Shown one piece after another: positions 1 through 5,715 of a stretch of DNA of 7,679 nucleotides. The stretch lies in the NCBI GenBank assembly GCA_902464595.1, contig CABQJX010000128.1, forward strand, positions 1-7,679. The letters are read 5' to 3'. The notes below the pieces were generated by a model. That model saw nothing but the letters and a program-made list of their open reading frames with translations, ran no database searches and had not been told where the DNA came from. A program made the position numbers and the translations under genes. Source of the DNA: an uncultured Lachnoclostridium sp. Lineage in GTDB: Bacteria; Bacillota; Clostridia; Lachnospirales; Lachnospiraceae. Positions within the stretch are counted from its first letter, which is position 1. Each line of letters begins with the position of its first letter.

Positions 1-120
1 AATTTGTATTTTTATAATACAATGATGAAGGAGATTCGCGACGCCATCGAGGAACACCGTTATGCTGAGTATAAGGCGGCCAAGCTTGCCGGTATGGCAG
101 GAGAAGGCGGAATGCGTTAA
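1..120 (+). CDS. tgt: Queuine/preQ1 tRNA-ribosyltransferase, C-terminal end (partial)
   Basis: The window opens in frame in the last 39 codons of a gene that ends at the TAA at 118-120. The translated tail begins NLYFYNTMMKEIRDAIEEHR and matches the conserved C-terminal helix of bacterial tRNA-guanine transglycosylase, where an 'NLxxYxxLMxxIRxAIE' pattern is usual. This cytoplasmic zinc enzyme swaps the wobble guanine of GUN-anticodon tRNAs for preQ1, the first tRNA-level step of queuosine synthesis. The catalytic aspartates and zinc site lie upstream of the window, so the call rests on the tail plus the neighbour: tgt followed by yajC is a very common bacterial order. The gap to yajC is 82 bp with no terminator, so the two are probably co-transcribed. 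Confidence 0.85.
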   Translation, partial: NLYFYNTMMKEIRDAIEEHRYAEYKAAKLAGMAGEGGMR

Positions 121-202
121 GAGGTGTTACAGACGTGTGAAACACACATAAATATGAGCTACTGCGGCGAGGCGGCAGTGGGTGTGAAGGAGGAGACCAG
201 AG

Positions 203-478
203 ATGAACGGACCTATGTTCTGGATTGTCTACATTCTTCTTTTGGGTGGTATGCTGTATTTTATGGCGATCCGTCCGCAGAAGAAGGAGAAACAGAGACA
301 GAAAGAAATGTTAGACAGTGTTGCCATTGGCGACACCGTTCTTACCAGCAGCGGATTCTACGGCGTGATCATCGACATGACCGATGACACGGTTATCGTA
401 GAGTTCGGTAACAACAAGAACTGCCGTATCCCTATGCAGAAGGTTGCTATTATCCAGGTTGAGAAGCCGGAAGCTTAA
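203..478 (+). CDS. yajC: Sec translocon accessory subunit YajC
   Basis: This is a 91-residue protein, the normal size for YajC. It has one N-terminal membrane segment (about residues 6-22, FWIVYILLLGGMLYFMA), followed at once by the family signature IRPQKKEKQRQKEM. The C-terminal soluble part has the conserved pattern GDTVLTSSGFYGVI...V.VEFG, which forms a small beta-rich cytoplasmic domain. YajC associates with SecDF and SecYEG at the membrane and assists protein export. The start is supported by AAGGAGG at 187-193, nine bases ahead of the ATG. A 7-bp hairpin (159-165 with 175-181) sits just upstream of that Shine-Dalgarno. The gene lies behind tgt, as in many bacteria, but it is followed by a strong terminator, so secDF is not in this transcript. 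Confidence 0.95.
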   Translation: MNGPMFWIVYILLLGGMLYFMAIRPQKKEKQRQKEMLDSVAIGDTVLTSSGFYGVIIDMTDDTVIVEFGNNKNCRIPMQKVAIIQVEKPEA

Positions 479-501
479 TAGAGGACTGAGAGAGGATGCT
501 T

Positions 502-545
502 AAAAGGCTGTCGCGAAATAGCTGATATTTTGCGGCGGCTTTTTT
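502..545 (+). terminator. Intrinsic terminator after yajC
   Basis: A continuous 19-bp stem pairs 502-520 with 526-544 around the 5-nt loop GCTGA. It includes a few G-T wobbles and a GC-rich core (GCTGTCGC with GCGGCGGC). The stem ends in an A-tract/T-tract pair and the T-run continues to 545. It starts 23 bp after the yajC stop and should end the tgt-yajC transcript. Confidence 0.88.
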
Positions 546-583
546 CGTACATAGAAACAGAAGCCCTTTTGATTCGGATCGAT

Positions 584-612
584 GGGTTTACAAAAAATGC
601 GGAAACTCAAGA
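584..612 (+). repeat. Dispersed ~30-bp intergenic repeat, copy 1
   Basis: The stretch from GGGTTTAC to GGAAACTCAAGA recurs at 7142-7171 with two substitutions and one single-base indel over about 30 aligned positions. Both copies lie downstream of an intrinsic terminator and upstream of the next gene's start region. The repeat is not itself a clear promoter: TTTACA at 587-592 resembles a -35 box, but no convincing -10 lies 16-18 bp downstream. Its function is unknown. Confidence 0.6.
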
Positions 613-651
613 GAGATGTCTGTCCTGACAGGAAAAACTAGGAGGAGAAAG

Positions 652-1266
652 ATGATCAAAAATATTGTATTTGATATGGGAAATGTACTGGTTGATTATA
701 AGGGGGATCTTGTATGCCGGCACTTTATAAAAGATGAGGAGGCTGTCAAAAAGATAAATACAGCCGTGTTTTTGTCGCCGGAGTGGGTTTTGCTGGACAT
801 GGGAGTGATCGGGGAAGAAGCTGCCCTAAAGCGTATGCAGTCCCGTTTGGATACAGAGGAGGAGCGGGCTCTGGCAAAACAGTGCTTTGACCATTGGCAT
901 GAGTATAATATGTATAAAAAACCAGGCATGGAAGAATTGGTAAGGGAGCTGAAGGCACGAGGATATGGAATCTACCTGTGCTCCAATGCCTCGGTCCGTC
1001 TTCTCGGATGCTGCCGTCAGGTGATACCTGCCATCGACTGTTTTGACGGGGTGCTTTTTTCCGCAGAGGTTTTGTGCATGAAGCCGCAGAAGGAAATGTA
1101 TCATCATCTTTTTGAGCGTTTCGGCCTGAAAGCGGAGGAATGTTTCTTTATTGATGATCTGGATCTGAATATCGAAGGAGCCAGAGCCTGCGGGATGGAT
1201 GGATACTGTTTTGAGGACGGAAACGTAGAGGGGCTCCGTCAGGTGCTTGAGAATGTGTTGAAATAG
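652..1266 (+). CDS. HAD-superfamily (subfamily IA) hydrolase, probable small-molecule phosphatase
   Basis: This 204-residue protein has the haloacid dehalogenase motifs in order. Motif I is FDMGNVLVD with nucleophile Asp8. Motif II is LCSNAS with Ser111. The motif III lysine is Lys144 in CMKPQKEMY, and motif IV is FFIDDLDLNIEGA with Asp168/Asp169. The helical cap between motifs I and II fits subfamily IA. Motif I reads DxGNV instead of DxDxT, so the usual second aspartate is missing. This is typical of the YihX-type (glucose-1-phosphate phosphatase) branch, but the substrate cannot be read from sequence. The ATG at 652 is chosen because AGGAGGAG at 640-647 stands directly ahead of it. An in-frame ATG at 616 has no ribosome binding site. 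The gene appears monocistronic, flanked by terminators. Its promoter should lie in 546-640, but no clean -35/-10 pair is visible there. Confidence 0.85.
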   Translation: MIKNIVFDMGNVLVDYKGDLVCRHFIKDEEAVKKINTAVFLSPEWVLLDMGVIGEEAALKRMQSRLDTEEERALAKQCFDHWHEYNMYKKPGMEELVRELKARGYGIYLCSNASVRLLGCCRQVIPAIDCFDGVLFSAEVLCMKPQKEMYHHLFERFGLKAEECFFIDDLDLNIEGARACGMDGYCFEDGNVEGLRQVLENVLK

Positions 1267-1320
1267 GCGTTTGCTGGCTGGAAAACTTCCGGGAAAAGCT
1301 CCGGACAAAATCCAGATAAA

Positions 1321-1362
1321 GAAAAAGCTCCGTACTGTGTGGGTACGGAGCCGTTTTCTTTT
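1321..1362 (+). terminator. Intrinsic terminator after the HAD hydrolase gene
   Basis: A perfect 9-bp stem, GCTCCGTAC (1327-1335) with GTACGGAGC (1343-1351), encloses a 7-nt loop. It is preceded by an A-run and followed by CGTTTTCTTTT. It lies about 55 bp after the hydrolase stop codon. Confidence 0.87.
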
Positions 1363-1468
1363 AGGATTTTCGGATTTTCAAAAAGGGTTGAAGGATAGTT
1401 GTTAAATATTCGTGCATTACTTATGTACTTAGTATAGCATGACAGCCGCCATAATGTTTGAATGTTCT

Positions 1469-1498
1469 TTGAATAGATTATTAAGAAAATCTTAAAAT
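1469..1498 (+). promoter_or_regulatory. Candidate sigma-A promoter in the long region upstream of ade
   Basis: TTGAAT (1469-1474) and TAAAAT (1493-1498) are separated by 18 bp, which would start ade mRNA near 1505 and give an untranslated leader of about 215 nt. A second weaker pair, TTGTTA (1399-1404) and TATGTA (1422-1427) with a 17-bp spacer, lies upstream. A lone -10-like TATGAT is at 1642-1647. The rest of the 1363-1713 stretch is AT-rich and purine-rich. It holds a small TTAAGA/TCTTAA inverted repeat, a tandem GGATTTTC pair (1364-1379) and a GGAAATTTCC palindrome (1558-1567), but no gene, no RNA gene and no recognisable purine riboswitch core. Which promoter is used is unknown. Confidence 0.4.
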
Positions 1499-1719
1499 TG
1501 TTTCCCCTTTTTTCTCCCTTCGCTTTTGGAATCCACAGAAAACCGATTTTTTAAAAGGAAATTTCCAGAATAATCCAGAGGATAAGAGAAAGAAAAAAGA
1601 AAAATATTTGTAATAGTGAGGATTTTTTGGACGGGATATAGTATGATAGCAGTAGGGGGAAAGAAGTGTGAGATTGCCTGCTCAGAAGCAGCAGATAAGA
1701 GAGAGGAGGAGATTTGAGA

Positions 1720-3516
1720 GTGAAGCAATATGAAGATCAGAAGAAGATGATGGACGCGGCAATGGGGAGAAAGAAAGCGTCCCTGGTGCTTAAAGGGGGA
1801 ACCATAGTAAATGTTTTTACAGAACAGACAGAAGTGGCGGACATTGCCATTGAAGACGGGGTGATCGTTGGTATTGGGGAGTATGACGGGATTGTCAACG
1901 AAGATGTAACAGGAAAATACATATGCCCCGGCTTTATTGACGGCCACATCCATCTGGAAAGCTCTATGGCAGCTCCCGGTGAGTTTGAAAAAGCAGTACT
2001 TCCTCATGGAACCACAGCGGTGGTCACAGATCCCCATGAGATGGGCAATGTGGCTGGATGCCAGGGGATTGACTATATGCTGGAAGCCACAGGGAATTTG
2101 GATCTGGACGTGTTTTTTATGATGCCCTCCTGCGTTCCGGCTACAGGCTTAGATGAATCGGGAGCGGTACTGGACGCCGGGGATCTGTCTCCTTATTACA
2201 AAAATCCCAGGGTTCTGGGATTGGCGGAGGTCATGAATGCGCCGGGTGTGGCTGGATGCCAGCCGGATCTTATGGGAAAACTGAGGGATGCCAGGGAGGC
2301 AGGAGCGGTCATTGACGGCCATGCTCCTTTCCTGTCCGGGAGGGAGTTAAACGCCTATGTGTGTGCCGGTGTCCGTTCTGACCATGAATGTTCTGACTGT
2401 CAGGAGGCGCTGGAAAAGCTTTCCAGAGGACAGTGGATCATGATCCGGGAGGGAACAGCAGCCCAGAATCTGACTGCTCTCATGCCCTTGTTTGAAGCGC
2501 CCTATTATCAGCGCTGTATGCTGGTCACAGACGACAAGCATCCAGGGGATCTCATTTCCGGGGGACATATTGACTATATTATACGAAAGGCAGTTTCCAT
2601 GGGGGCAGATCCGGTGCGGGCGGTCAAGATGGGAACTTTTCACGCCGCACAGTATTTCGGACTGAGGGACCGGGGAGCGGTGGCTCCCGGATTTCGGGCG
2701 GATCTGGCGGTACTGGAGGATCTGAAGGATTTTCGTGTCCTTGCGGTATATAAGGATGGCCGTCTGGCGGCGAAGGATGGGAAGATGGCAGGGAGCGGAG
2801 AGGGGCGCCCTTCTGGTTCTTTTGCCTCCCCTGGTTTGGCTGGCAGTCTGTCTGATGAGGAGATGCGCCTTCGCTTTCCGCGGGTATTTCAGTCCTTCCA
2901 TCTGGACGAGATCCGGCTGGAGGATCTGTTCCTGGAAAAGGAGGGCCCCATGCAGCGGATCATCCAGCTCAAAGCCCATGAGCTTCTCACCGAAGAACGG
3001 CTGGAGCCATGGCCGAAGACGGAGGCAGGCCTTGCTCCTGGAGTGGATCCGGACAGAGATGTGGTGAAGGCGGCGGTTTTTGAACGCCATCAGGGAACTG
3101 GACACAGAGGTTTAGGATTTATTGGGGGATACGGACTGAAAAGGGGAGCAGTGGCCTCCAGCGTGGCCCATGATTCCCACAATCTGATTGTGATAGGAAC
3201 CAATGACCGGGATATGGTCCTGGCGGCCAATGCAGTGCGGGAGCATGGAGGCGGCCTTGCCCTGGCGGAGGAAGGGAGGGTTACGGGGATCCTTCCACTG
3301 CCCATCGGAGGCCTCATGAGCCTGGAGTCTGTGGAGGAGACGGAGAGGGTTCTGGAACAGCTGAAGGAAAAGACACGGAAGATGGGGATCAGAGAGGATA
3401 TTGATCCCTTTATGACTCTGGCTTTTGCAAGCCTTCCTGTAATTCCCAGGCTGCGTCTCAATACCTTTGGGATCATCGACGTGGATCAGCAGAAGGTGGT
3501 TCCGGCCTCTTTTTAG
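1720..3516 (+). CDS. ade: Adenine deaminase (amidohydrolase superfamily)
   Basis: This protein converts adenine to hypoxanthine and ammonia in cytoplasmic purine salvage. With 598 residues from the GTG start it is close to the family's usual ~580-600. The metal-site motifs of the amidohydrolase barrel are present: PGFIDGHIHLESSM with His76/His78, the AEVMN glutamate near 170, DGH (His201), SDHE (His222) and TDDKHPGDL (Asp271/272). The C-terminal domain carries the family signature GTGHRGLGFIGGYGLKRGA and HDSHNLIVIGTND, and ends with MTLAFASLPVIPRLRLNTFG. That signature separates Ade from other amidohydrolases. The start is not ATG. AGGAGG at 1704-1709 serves either GTG at 1720 (10-nt spacing) or TTG at 1714 (4-nt spacing), and I prefer GTG. 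ATG codons at 1747 and 1750 are too far from a ribosome binding site but cannot be excluded. No clear terminator follows, so read-through into the protease gene is possible. Confidence 0.95.
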   Translation: MKQYEDQKKMMDAAMGRKKASLVLKGGTIVNVFTEQTEVADIAIEDGVIVGIGEYDGIVNEDVTGKYICPGFIDGHIHLESSMAAPGEFEKAVLPHGTTAVVTDPHEMGNVAGCQGIDYMLEATGNLDLDVFFMMPSCVPATGLDESGAVLDAGDLSPYYKNPRVLGLAEVMNAPGVAGCQPDLMGKLRDAREAGAVIDGHAPFLSGRELNAYVCAGVRSDHECSDCQEALEKLSRGQWIMIREGTAAQNLTALMPLFEAPYYQRCMLVTDDKHPGDLISGGHIDYIIRKAVSMGADPVRAVKMGTFHAAQYFGLRDRGAVAPGFRADLAVLEDLKDFRVLAVYKDGRLAAKDGKMAGSGEGRPSGSFASPGLAGSLSDEEMRLRFPRVFQSFHLDEIRLEDLFLEKEGPMQRIIQLKAHELLTEERLEPWPKTEAGLAPGVDPDRDVVKAAVFERHQGTGHRGLGFIGGYGLKRGAVASSVAHDSHNLIVIGTNDRDMVLAANAVREHGGGLALAEEGRVTGILPLPIGGLMSLESVEETERVLEQLKEKTRKMGIREDIDPFMTLAFASLPVIPRLRLNTFGIIDVDQQKVVPASF

Positions 3517-3583
3517 ATCCGTCTGCTGCGGCTGAGGAAGGGCGGCTCACAGAGAGCCGGTTGACGGAATATCCTATTAAAAA

Positions 3584-3641
3584 GGGAGGTTATAAGCAGC
3601 ATTTTGTCCCAATGACAAAATAGCTGCCCGTATAAAATGTG
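3584..3641 (+). promoter_or_regulatory. Shine-Dalgarno, hairpin and GTG start: structured initiation region of the S8 protease gene
   Basis: The only good Shine-Dalgarno (GGGAGG, 3584-3589) lies 49 nt ahead of the GTG at 3639. Between them is a hairpin: ATTTTGTC (3601-3608) pairs perfectly with GACAAAAT (3614-3621) over a 5-nt loop. The stem extends through GCAGC/GCTGC (3596-3600 with 3623-3627, one bulged A) and, across a small internal loop, TATA/TATA (3591-3594 with 3631-3634). Folding would leave about five unpaired bases between Shine-Dalgarno and start. The ribosome-alignment role is inferred. The palindrome could instead be a protein-binding site, or part of an ade transcript end, although no T-run follows it. 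Confidence 0.5.
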
Positions 3642-4532
3642 AATCAGGCAAGAAAGGATATTCATTGTGACCGGGTATATTCTGCGGGGATCACGGGAAA
3701 GGGCATAGGTGTAGCTGTGCTGGATACCGGATTGTATCTCCACAGGGATTTTAGGGATAGAGTGACAGCCTTTGTGGATTTCGTAAACAAAAGGAGCGCT
3801 CCCTATGACGACAATGGACATGGAAGCCATATTGGAGCGATGATCGGCGGAAGCGGCCTTTCCTCCGGCGGCCGATACCGCGGCGTTGCTCCTGGATGCA
3901 GCCTTGTAGGGGTAAAGGTTTTAGACCGCCGTGGGAATGGGTTTGCCAAGGACGTGCTGGCAGGCTTAAAATGGATTCGGGAGAACCGGGAACGGTACGG
4001 CATCCGGGTGGTGAATATTTCTGTAGGCTCCCTGTCCAGGAAGGATATGTCGGAAAATTCTGCTCTGGTGAGAGGGGTAAATGCGGCCTGGGATGATGGG
4101 CTGGTAGTGGTCGTGGCAGCAGGAAATTATGGCCCCGGCCCTATGACGATCACCACTCCCGGGATCAGCCGCAAGGTAATCACTGTGGGCTGTTCCGATG
4201 ATGATAAGGAGATACAGGTCATGGGAAGTACGATGGTGGATTATTCTGGACGGGGGCCGACTCTGGCCTGTATCTGCAAGCCGGATATTGTGGCTCCCGG
4301 CTCCCGGATCGTCAGCTGCGGCAATGAGCCGGGGCGCTATTCCTCCAAATCGGGGACCAGCATGTCCACGCCCCTTGTGTCAGGGGCAGTGGCTCTGCTG
4401 TTAGAAAAATACCCCCATATGACGAATATGGAGGTAAAACTGCGCATAAGGGAATGCGCGGTAGATATGGGTCTTCCTAAGAACCAGCAGGGCTGGGGGG
4501 CTCTTGATGTGGAGCGCCTGCTGGGGCTGTGA
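3639..4532 (+). CDS. Subtilisin-like serine protease (peptidase S8), probably intracellular
   Basis: This 297-residue protein is essentially a bare S8 catalytic domain. The triad is visible: Asp29 in GVAVLDTGLY, His61 in DDNGHGSHIGAMI and Ser241 in SGTSMSTPLVSGA. The oxyanion asparagine is Asn163 in VVVAAGNYGPG. No signal peptide, long propeptide, C-terminal domain or anchor is present, so the enzyme probably acts in the cytoplasm, as intracellular subtilisins do. The short N-terminal segment (residues 1-18) may act as a mini-propeptide, but this is a guess. The GTG at 3639 is the first possible start because an in-frame TAA lies at 3633. Initiation depends on the structured region just upstream. 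The substrate is unknown. It sits 122 bp behind ade on the same strand and converges on the methyltransferase gene, with only 52 bp between the two stop codons. Confidence 0.9.
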   Translation: MNQARKDIHCDRVYSAGITGKGIGVAVLDTGLYLHRDFRDRVTAFVDFVNKRSAPYDDNGHGSHIGAMIGGSGLSSGGRYRGVAPGCSLVGVKVLDRRGNGFAKDVLAGLKWIRENRERYGIRVVNISVGSLSRKDMSENSALVRGVNAAWDDGLVVVVAAGNYGPGPMTITTPGISRKVITVGCSDDDKEIQVMGSTMVDYSGRGPTLACICKPDIVAPGSRIVSCGNEPGRYSSKSGTSMSTPLVSGAVALLLEKYPHMTNMEVKLRIRECAVDMGLPKNQQGWGALDVERLLGL

Positions 4533-4535
4533 TGC

Positions 4536-4620
4536 CCGGAAGCGCTGTTACCATGTTTCGGTTTCCTAACATCCGGAAGCGCTGTTACCGTGTTTCGGCT
4601 TCCCAACGCCCGGAAGCGCC
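4536..4620. repeat. 37-bp tandem duplication at the convergent gene junction
   Basis: Two full 37-bp units (4536-4572 and 4573-4609) match at 32 of 37 positions, and all five differences are transitions. A third partial unit begins at 4610 (CCGGAAGCGC, then diverges). The array starts three bases after the protease stop and covers the last codons and stop of the minus-strand methyltransferase. Each unit carries the sequence of that gene's TAA stop. Across each unit boundary a 6-bp hairpin can form (GTTTCC or GCTTCC with GGAAGC, 8-nt loop). There is no T-run, so it is not a classical terminator for either gene. Confidence 0.75.
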
Positions 4621-5454
4621 GCAGGGAAGAACCAGGCCGGTCTGGGTGACGGGGAGCCCCACCTCGTCTGAGAGCACCCTCCCCCCAAACCGGGTAACAA
4701 TCTCCGTCGCGATCAGGTAAGAGAGAACCGCAGGGGCCAGTCCTGTAGTGTAGGAGTTGATCAGGAAAAAGAGGGGATGATCGGACAAGAGCTGGGAGCA
4801 AAGCTTTACCAGAGGATGAATAGCATCCTCTATTTTCCAGATTTCCCCTTTCGGCCCTCTGCCATAGGAGGGAGGATCCATGATAATGGCGTCGTAATGG
4901 TTTCCTCTTCGGATTTCCCTCTCTACAAACTTTACACAATCGTCCACGATCCAGCGGATGGGGGCATCTCCCAGGCCGGAGGACTGGGCGTTTTCTTTTG
5001 CCCAGGAAACCATGCCCTTGGAGGCGTCCACGTGAGTGACGCTGGCTCCGGCCTTAGCCGCTGCCAGGGTAGCTCCACCGGTGTATGCAAACAGGTTCAG
5101 CACCTTAATGGGGCGTCCTGCCTGGCGGATCCTGTCTCCAAACCAATCCCAGTTGGCAGCCTGTTCCGGAAAGAGGCCTGTGTGTTTGAAGCTGAAGGGC
5201 TTCAGGTTAAAGGTGAGGCCCTTATATCCGATGGTCCACTGCTCCGGAAGATGGAAAAATTCCCATTCTCCTCCCCCTTTGCTGCTGCGGTGATAATGGC
5301 CGTTCATTTTTTTCCAGCCTCTGTGAGTCTTTGGCGTATCCCAGATCACCTGTGGATCCGGGCGGACCAATAGATATTCGCCCCAGCGTTCCAGCTTTTC
5401 ACCCTTGGAACAGTCGATCACTTCATAATCCTTCCATTCATCTGCTAACCACAT
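4585..5454 (-). CDS. Class I SAM-dependent methyltransferase (RlmI/RlmK-like, COG1092 type)
   Basis: This 289-residue protein has a Rossmann-type methyltransferase core. The SAM-binding motif I is VLNLFAYTGGATLAA (about residues 118-132), with the acidic ribose-binding residue at Asp143 in VDASKG. Motif IV is MDPPSYGRG (192-200), the DPP type used by many RNA and some protein methyltransferases. The N-terminal part has the conserved block FKHTGLFPEQAANWDW (about 89-104), seen in relatives of the 23S rRNA cytosine methyltransferase RlmI, but there is no PUA RNA-binding domain. The target is unassigned; rRNA is the best guess. The ATG at 5452-5454 gives a family-like N-terminus (MWLADEWKDYE...), although the Shine-Dalgarno is weak (an AGG about 13 nt upstream). 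It has its own promoter, and its stop lies in the 37-bp tandem repeat. Confidence 0.85.
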   Translation of the reverse strand: MWLADEWKDYEVIDCSKGEKLERWGEYLLVRPDPQVIWDTPKTHRGWKKMNGHYHRSSKGGGEWEFFHLPEQWTIGYKGLTFNLKPFSFKHTGLFPEQAANWDWFGDRIRQAGRPIKVLNLFAYTGGATLAAAKAGASVTHVDASKGMVSWAKENAQSSGLGDAPIRWIVDDCVKFVEREIRRGNHYDAIIMDPPSYGRGPKGEIWKIEDAIHPLVKLCSQLLSDHPLFFLINSYTTGLAPAVLSYLIATEIVTRFGGRVLSDEVGLPVTQTGLVLPCGASGRWEAETR

Positions 5455-5518
5455 ATATTCCGCTTAACCTCGTTTCTTCTATAAATAATGTATGGGACTT
5501 GTGCCCTCTGTTGGTATG

Positions 5519-5548
5519 AGTATAGTCGAAAGCCCGCTGCTGCGTCAA
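5519..5548 (-). promoter_or_regulatory. Sigma-A promoter of the methyltransferase gene
   Basis: Read on the minus strand, TTGACG (5543-5548) and TATACT (5519-5524) are separated by 18 bp. Transcription would start near 5512, about 57 nt ahead of the methyltransferase ATG. Confidence 0.75.
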
Positions 5549-5579
5549 GTATCGTAAACAAATTGAAAGAGAATTTTGG

Positions 5580-5608
5580 TTGAATAATCCGAAGCCTCTT
5601 GGTACAAT
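5580..5608 (+). promoter_or_regulatory. Sigma-A promoter with extended -10 for the cell-wall-binding protein gene
   Basis: TTGAAT (5580-5585) and TACAAT (5603-5608) are separated by 17 bp, with a TGG extended -10 element just ahead of the -10. Transcription would start near 5615, about 100 nt ahead of the ATG at 5716. It lies back to back with the methyltransferase promoter. Confidence 0.75.
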
Positions 5609-5715
5609 AGAAGCTGAAAGAACGGTGTACAGAATGGCTGAAGCCGATGTACATTATTATAGAAACAGGCTTTGAAAAAGGCGGGATAAATAGAGCAGGA
5701 AGAGGAGCTGAGCGA

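Noticed and set aside
135..147. GTGTG/CACAC hairpin between tgt and yajC
   Set aside because: It is five pairs with a 3-nt loop and no T-tract, too weak to call a terminator.
1499..1713. Purine riboswitch upstream of ade
   Set aside because: None of the conserved purine-aptamer core or loop-loop sequences could be found, although ade would be a sensible target.
1643..1717. 24-codon open frame ending at the ade start, considered as a leader peptide gene
   Set aside because: It has no good Shine-Dalgarno and no recognisable sequence. It is kept only as part of a low-interest observation.
1492..2037. Long open frame on the minus strand across the ade upstream region and 5' end
   Set aside because: It overlaps clearly conserved ade coding sequence in antisense, its translation resembles no known family, and no minus-strand ribosome binding site and promoter pair was found.
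3543..3559. CGGCTC/GAGCCG hairpin after the ade stop, considered as a terminator
   Set aside because: The stem is only six pairs and is not followed by a T-run. TTGACG just downstream resembles a -35 box but lacks a -10 at proper spacing.
4337..4939. 200-codon minus-strand open frame overlapping both the protease and methyltransferase genes
   Set aside because: Its translation is low-complexity arginine/serine-rich, typical of an antisense shadow, and it conflicts with two well-supported genes.
5647..5715. Alternative upstream ATG start for the cell-wall-binding protein
   Set aside because: It would place 23 mostly polar residues ahead of a textbook signal peptide and lacks a ribosome binding site. 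ATG 5716 has AGGAG 8 nt upstream.
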